From Candidatus Hodarchaeota archaeon (GTDB lineage Archaea; Asgardarchaeota; Heimdallarchaeia; Hodarchaeales; Hodarchaeaceae): a DNA stretch of 56,245 bases. The stretch spans positions 1 to 56,245 of the forward strand of contig JAEOSR010000105.1 of the NCBI GenBank assembly GCA_016840285.1, read 5' to 3'. Shown here piece after piece: positions 53,490 to 56,245 of this stretch. Every line of letters begins with the position of its first letter. Positions within the stretch are counted from its first letter, which is position 1. The position numbers and the translations under genes were made by a program. A model generated the notes under the pieces. It was not told the DNA's origin. It ran no database searches and was given only the letters and a program-made list of their open reading frames with translations.

Positions 53490-54584
53490 TCAACTGTTTT
53501 TAGGCTGATTTAAATATCTATCAAGAACTGTCTTTCGAGAGGTTAATAATTTATTTTGAGTTTCTTGCTCCAAGATTTTTAGATGTTTAATCCAAGATTT
53601 TGTCATTTTTTTTGGAAATGTCTTTGATAGTTCTCCCCAAAACGAATCTAATGGCAAAAATGGATCCTCCTTCAGTCGTTGATACATGAACTCTAAAATT
53701 CTATAAAATTGAGTTGTCCCGAAGATCTTATATTGTGCCTCGATGGGTGGAGGTTTCCATATTTCCAAAATTCGTGTTTGAATTAATTCTGTATAGTCAG
53801 AATTAATCTCATATCCAATCCCTCTTCTTGATGTTAATCGACACACCTTAAGAGTTGTTCCAGAACCAATGAAAGGGTCTAGTACTGTTTCACCAATCGC
53901 TGTATGCATTTTAATCAGACGAAAAGGGATTTCTTCTGGAAATGGCGCAGAATGACCGAATCGGTTCTGACCTTTGGAATCAATCTTAAAAACTGGAGAA
54001 ATATCGTCCCAAATACATCGAACGGCCCAATGACGCCATTCACTCTTCGTAAGAATACTTTGAGCGAGAATATCTTTTGGAACTGTTCTTGTCTTCCCTT
54101 TTTTAACCCAAACAAATATTTGTTCAAAACCAGTATTCGAGGCAATATTGGTTGGTTTAGGGTAGGATCCCCATGATACATTTGAGACATACTCCGATTT
54201 ATCCCAATAATGCATCCCAGAAAGATACATATTCGCGGATCGCATGAATTTTTCAATATCCCACATGATATTTTGGATTATTCGTCGATTAAATCCAGAT
54301 CGGGTAGCTTCAATTGGTAAGGGTTGAATATTAATTGCAATTTTCCCATTGGGTTGAAGAACTCGGATGCACTCTGACCATACCTTGTTTAAAGAATCAA
54401 TATAACCATTATAACTTTGACCGAATCCTATTTGTTCTCCACCATAGTCACGAACATTCCAATAAGGAGGAGAAGTAACAACTAAGGTTACAGATTCAGA
54501 TGGGATCTCATCCATCCTTTCTGATGATTTAAAATAGACCGTTTGGTCTTCAATTTCTAAACAAGAATTCTCCTTGGATTTCAT
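53490..54584 (-). CDS. DNA methyltransferase, beta-class, TSPPYW type (probably N4-cytosine)
   Basis: A 364-residue amino-methyltransferase. Catalytic motif IV is TSPPYW (37-42), and the SAM-binding motif I (DPFIGSGTTLKVCR, about 236) comes after it, the beta-class order. TSPPYW is typical of N4-cytosine enzymes, although N6-adenine cannot be excluded. A C-terminal extension of about 75 helical residues follows. No restriction endonuclease gene is adjacent, so it may be an orphan methylase. It is the last gene of a minus-strand run with the flavin reductase-like and endonuclease IV genes. Confidence 0.9.
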   Translation of the reverse strand: MKSKENSCLEIEDQTVYFKSSERMDEIPSESVTLVVTSPPYWNVRDYGGEQIGFGQSYNGYIDSLNKVWSECIRVLQPNGKIAINIQPLPIEATRSGFNRRIIQNIMWDIEKFMRSANMYLSGMHYWDKSEYVSNVSWGSYPKPTNIASNTGFEQIFVWVKKGKTRTVPKDILAQSILTKSEWRHWAVRCIWDDISPVFKIDSKGQNRFGHSAPFPEEIPFRLIKMHTAIGETVLDPFIGSGTTLKVCRLTSRRGIGYEINSDYTELIQTRILEIWKPPPIEAQYKIFGTTQFYRILEFMYQRLKEDPFLPLDSFWGELSKTFPKKMTKSWIKHLKILEQETQNKLLTSRKTVLDRYLNQPKNS

Positions 54585-54601
54585 TTGTCTTTCCTTGCAC
54601 C

Positions 54602-55150
54602 TTATTTTAAATCAAGATGATAGGTTTCTTCTGTTGATTTTGATTGTCTCCAATATATAGGTTGAAATTTTCTCAAATTAAAAGCCCAATCATCAATTAT
54701 TTCATGATTAATCACAGTAAAAACTACCTCTCCAATGAATAAATCATGATCACCTGTTGGGATAATATCATATAATTTACATTCGAGATTAATCTGACAC
54801 TCTTTAATTCGCGGAGCTTTAACTTTAATTGAAGCTTCTACGCTAAATCCAGCCTTTTTGAGTTTTTGAGTTTCTTCTCGGCCACTAATACTACCTATAT
54901 AATGACTCTCTTTAATCTGTGACTTATTCGGGATATTTATGACAAATTCTTTATGATGTTGAATTATCTCATGTGAATAGCGCTTCTTCGTTATTAAGAC
55001 TCCTATTAACGGTGGACTAACAGATAATGGGCAAGACCAAGCTATTGTCAAGGCATTAGGAGTTTGTAATGTTCCTGAAGAAACTAAAACTGTTAATCTT
55101 GGATATAGATACCGATAAGCCGTATTCAAATCTGAAATTGGATGCTTCAT
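54602..55150 (-). CDS. Flavin reductase-like (FMN-binding split barrel) protein
   Basis: About 182 residues. The ATG at 55150 is chosen because AGGAG lies about 8 bp upstream; a longer frame starts at 55171. Family marks are LYPRLTVLVSSG, NALTIAWSCPLSVSPPLIGV, EFVINIPN and the ending IGEVVFTVINHE. The family binds FMN and reduces it or uses it for small oxidoreductions. It is between endonuclease IV (34 bp) and the DNA methyltransferase (17 bp) on the same strand. Confidence 0.88.
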   Translation of the reverse strand: MKHPISDLNTAYRYLYPRLTVLVSSGTLQTPNALTIAWSCPLSVSPPLIGVLITKKRYSHEIIQHHKEFVINIPNKSQIKESHYIGSISGREETQKLKKAGFSVEASIKVKAPRIKECQINLECKLYDIIPTGDHDLFIGEVVFTVINHEIIDDWAFNLRKFQPIYWRQSKSTEETYHLDLK

Positions 55151-55184
55151 GATTTTGTCTCCTATTCTCATCTAATTTGAAGAA

Positions 55185-56054
55185 CTATCTTTTTGATCGT
55201 AATTCTCTTAAAAGTTTTAAGTTCTGTAAATCCCCAATTTTTTCATCTTTAGGGGTTTCGAGAATCATGGGGAATTTTTCAAAGCGGGGATTTTGCATTA
55301 ATTCTCTAAAACAATCTAATCCGATATAACCTTTACCAATGTGTTCATGATGATCTATACCAGAACCGAGGGGACCTTTAGAATCATTGATATGAAACAT
55401 TTTTAGTTTAGTTTTACCTAACCTATCTTCAAGTTTGTCTATAACCTCATTGAGGCCCTCTGGAGTAGAAATGTCATAACCAGAAGAAAAAGCATGTGCG
55501 GTATCGAAGCATACCCCGATAGATTTTTCTTCTAGAATGTAACTAAGAATTCTCTCAAAATGACTGATTTTATTCCCCCACGTTTTTCTTTTTGCGGTTG
55601 AGTTTTCTAGTAAAATCATCGAAGACTTCTTAATGTGATTTAGACCTTTATTTAAAGCTTCTGCGACGCGTTTAGCAGCGAATACTTCATCACGTTCTTT
55701 TGGACTCCCCAGATGTGTAATCACATATGGTACTTGCAAGACAGTCATCTTTTCTACTTCTTCGATTAAGACATTTACAGATTTTTTGAATAGAGTATCA
55801 TCTGGAGAAGCGAGATTTGGTAGATATGGCATATGAATAGCCGTATCAAAATAGTTTGCAGCTTTTGACTTCTTTATAAATTCTTTAACAGCATTAGGTT
55901 CTAATTTTAACGCATCCCAGCGTCTTGGAGGCCGAGTAAATATTTGCAGGCACTCACAAGTGCTTTGTACTCCTCGATCAACCGCGAGATCAATTGATTT
56001 GGCGATTGATTTATGAGCGCCAAGCCTCGGTTTAATCAGTTTTTCTTCAATCAT
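55185..56054 (-). CDS. nfo: Endonuclease IV (AP endonuclease)
   Basis: A 289-residue class II AP endonuclease, a TIM barrel with three metals that nicks DNA 5' of abasic sites. Metal ligands and marks are visible: ITHLGSPKE, ILLENSTAKRK, VCFDTAHAFSSGYD, FHINDSKGPLGSGIDHHEHIGKG and ILETPK. It is the first gene of the run with the flavin reductase-like and methyltransferase genes. Confidence 0.95.
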   Translation of the reverse strand: MIEEKLIKPRLGAHKSIAKSIDLAVDRGVQSTCECLQIFTRPPRRWDALKLEPNAVKEFIKKSKAANYFDTAIHMPYLPNLASPDDTLFKKSVNVLIEEVEKMTVLQVPYVITHLGSPKERDEVFAAKRVAEALNKGLNHIKKSSMILLENSTAKRKTWGNKISHFERILSYILEEKSIGVCFDTAHAFSSGYDISTPEGLNEVIDKLEDRLGKTKLKMFHINDSKGPLGSGIDHHEHIGKGYIGLDCFRELMQNPRFEKFPMILETPKDEKIGDLQNLKLLRELRSKR

Positions 56055-56245
56055 GATTGTAATCTCACAGTATGGTAACTAAAAATCATCAAGGTTTGTA
56101 AATATCTATTCTTTTGTACGTACGACATTAAAAGTATGGGTAATTGTTTTATTAGATAAGGAATATCTGAAAGAAAATAATAATGTCATCGCTATTCTAG
56201 ATTTCTTTGGAATAGTACTAAAATAATATATAATATAAGAAATAG

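Noticed and set aside
53915..54256. 113-codon minus-strand frame inside the DNA methyltransferase
   Set aside because: Out-of-frame shadow of the methyltransferase gene.
1..56245. CRISPR arrays, tRNA or rRNA genes, insertion sequences
   Set aside because: I looked for regular repeats, tRNA T-arm patterns and transposase motifs and saw none; short or degenerate cases could be missed by eye.

Overview
The window is low-GC archaeal DNA, most probably from an Asgard (Promethearchaeota) genome. The evidence is a one-domain archaeal histone, an archaeal-type D-aminoacyl-tRNA deacylase, a Ras/Arf-like small GTPase beside a roadblock protein, TATA-type promoters, surface proteins with PGF-like C-terminal anchors, and two proteins of the monomethylamine methyltransferase (MtmB) type. 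The Asgard placement is an inference from gene content; no rRNA or tRNA gene was seen.

Layout. 1-7648 (all minus strand) is a defence- or DNA-processing-like cluster: an LRR protein with a TerB_C-like tail, a giant protein with a UVR motif, two TerB_N-like repeats and a TerB_C-like tail, a BrxD/DUF2791-type ATPase, and an Lhr/BrxHI-like helicase that runs off the window. 7743-12224 holds two Yip1-like membrane proteins made by a segmental duplication on either side of a bacterial-type GAPDH, plus an MFS transporter whose 5' end was copied along with the duplication. 12229-21698 is mixed metabolism and membrane genes: a serine-hydrolase-fold protein with Cys at the catalytic Ser position, frame-disrupted RDD and GrpB genes, a double-wHTH regulator divergent from a condensation-domain acyltransferase, DUF998, GNAT, a flavin-binding oxidase-like protein, a UbiE-like methyltransferase and a Cys-rich membrane protein. 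21853-28039 combines an M20 hydrolase/MtmB-like operon, an Ada-like/Ogt alkyl-DNA repair operon, HicAB, an ICMT-like gene with an in-frame TAG, and a second MtmB-like gene.

28130-31023 carries a ParA/MinD ATPase split by an in-frame TGA, then a GTPase, roadblock and Dtd2 set. 31144-45586 is a cell-surface and sensing region: PGF-tailed exoproteins, a beta-propeller/FN3/TM/cytosolic-helix protein, a membrane-anchored wHTH regulator, an acidic aromatic-rich repeat protein, a PadR-HAAS pair, a BMP-type binding protein fused to a second domain, and an MFS transporter. 45700-56054 is mostly housekeeping and genome maintenance: a HExxH protein, a frame-disrupted Ni/Co transporter, DinB polymerase, SfsA, a TPR-like protein, a CheY-like receiver, histone, an orphan TSPPYW DNA methyltransferase, a flavin reductase-like protein and endonuclease IV.

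The most notable points are (i) the TerB/BrxD-like/helicase/LRR cluster, (ii) two MtmB-type proteins without pyrrolysine, one carrying an ordinary Lys where MtmB has Pyl, next to an M20 hydrolase, and (iii) an unusual number of reading frames broken by one stop codon or one homopolymer indel. The last point could be assembly error, gene decay or, for the TAG and TGA cases, recoding.
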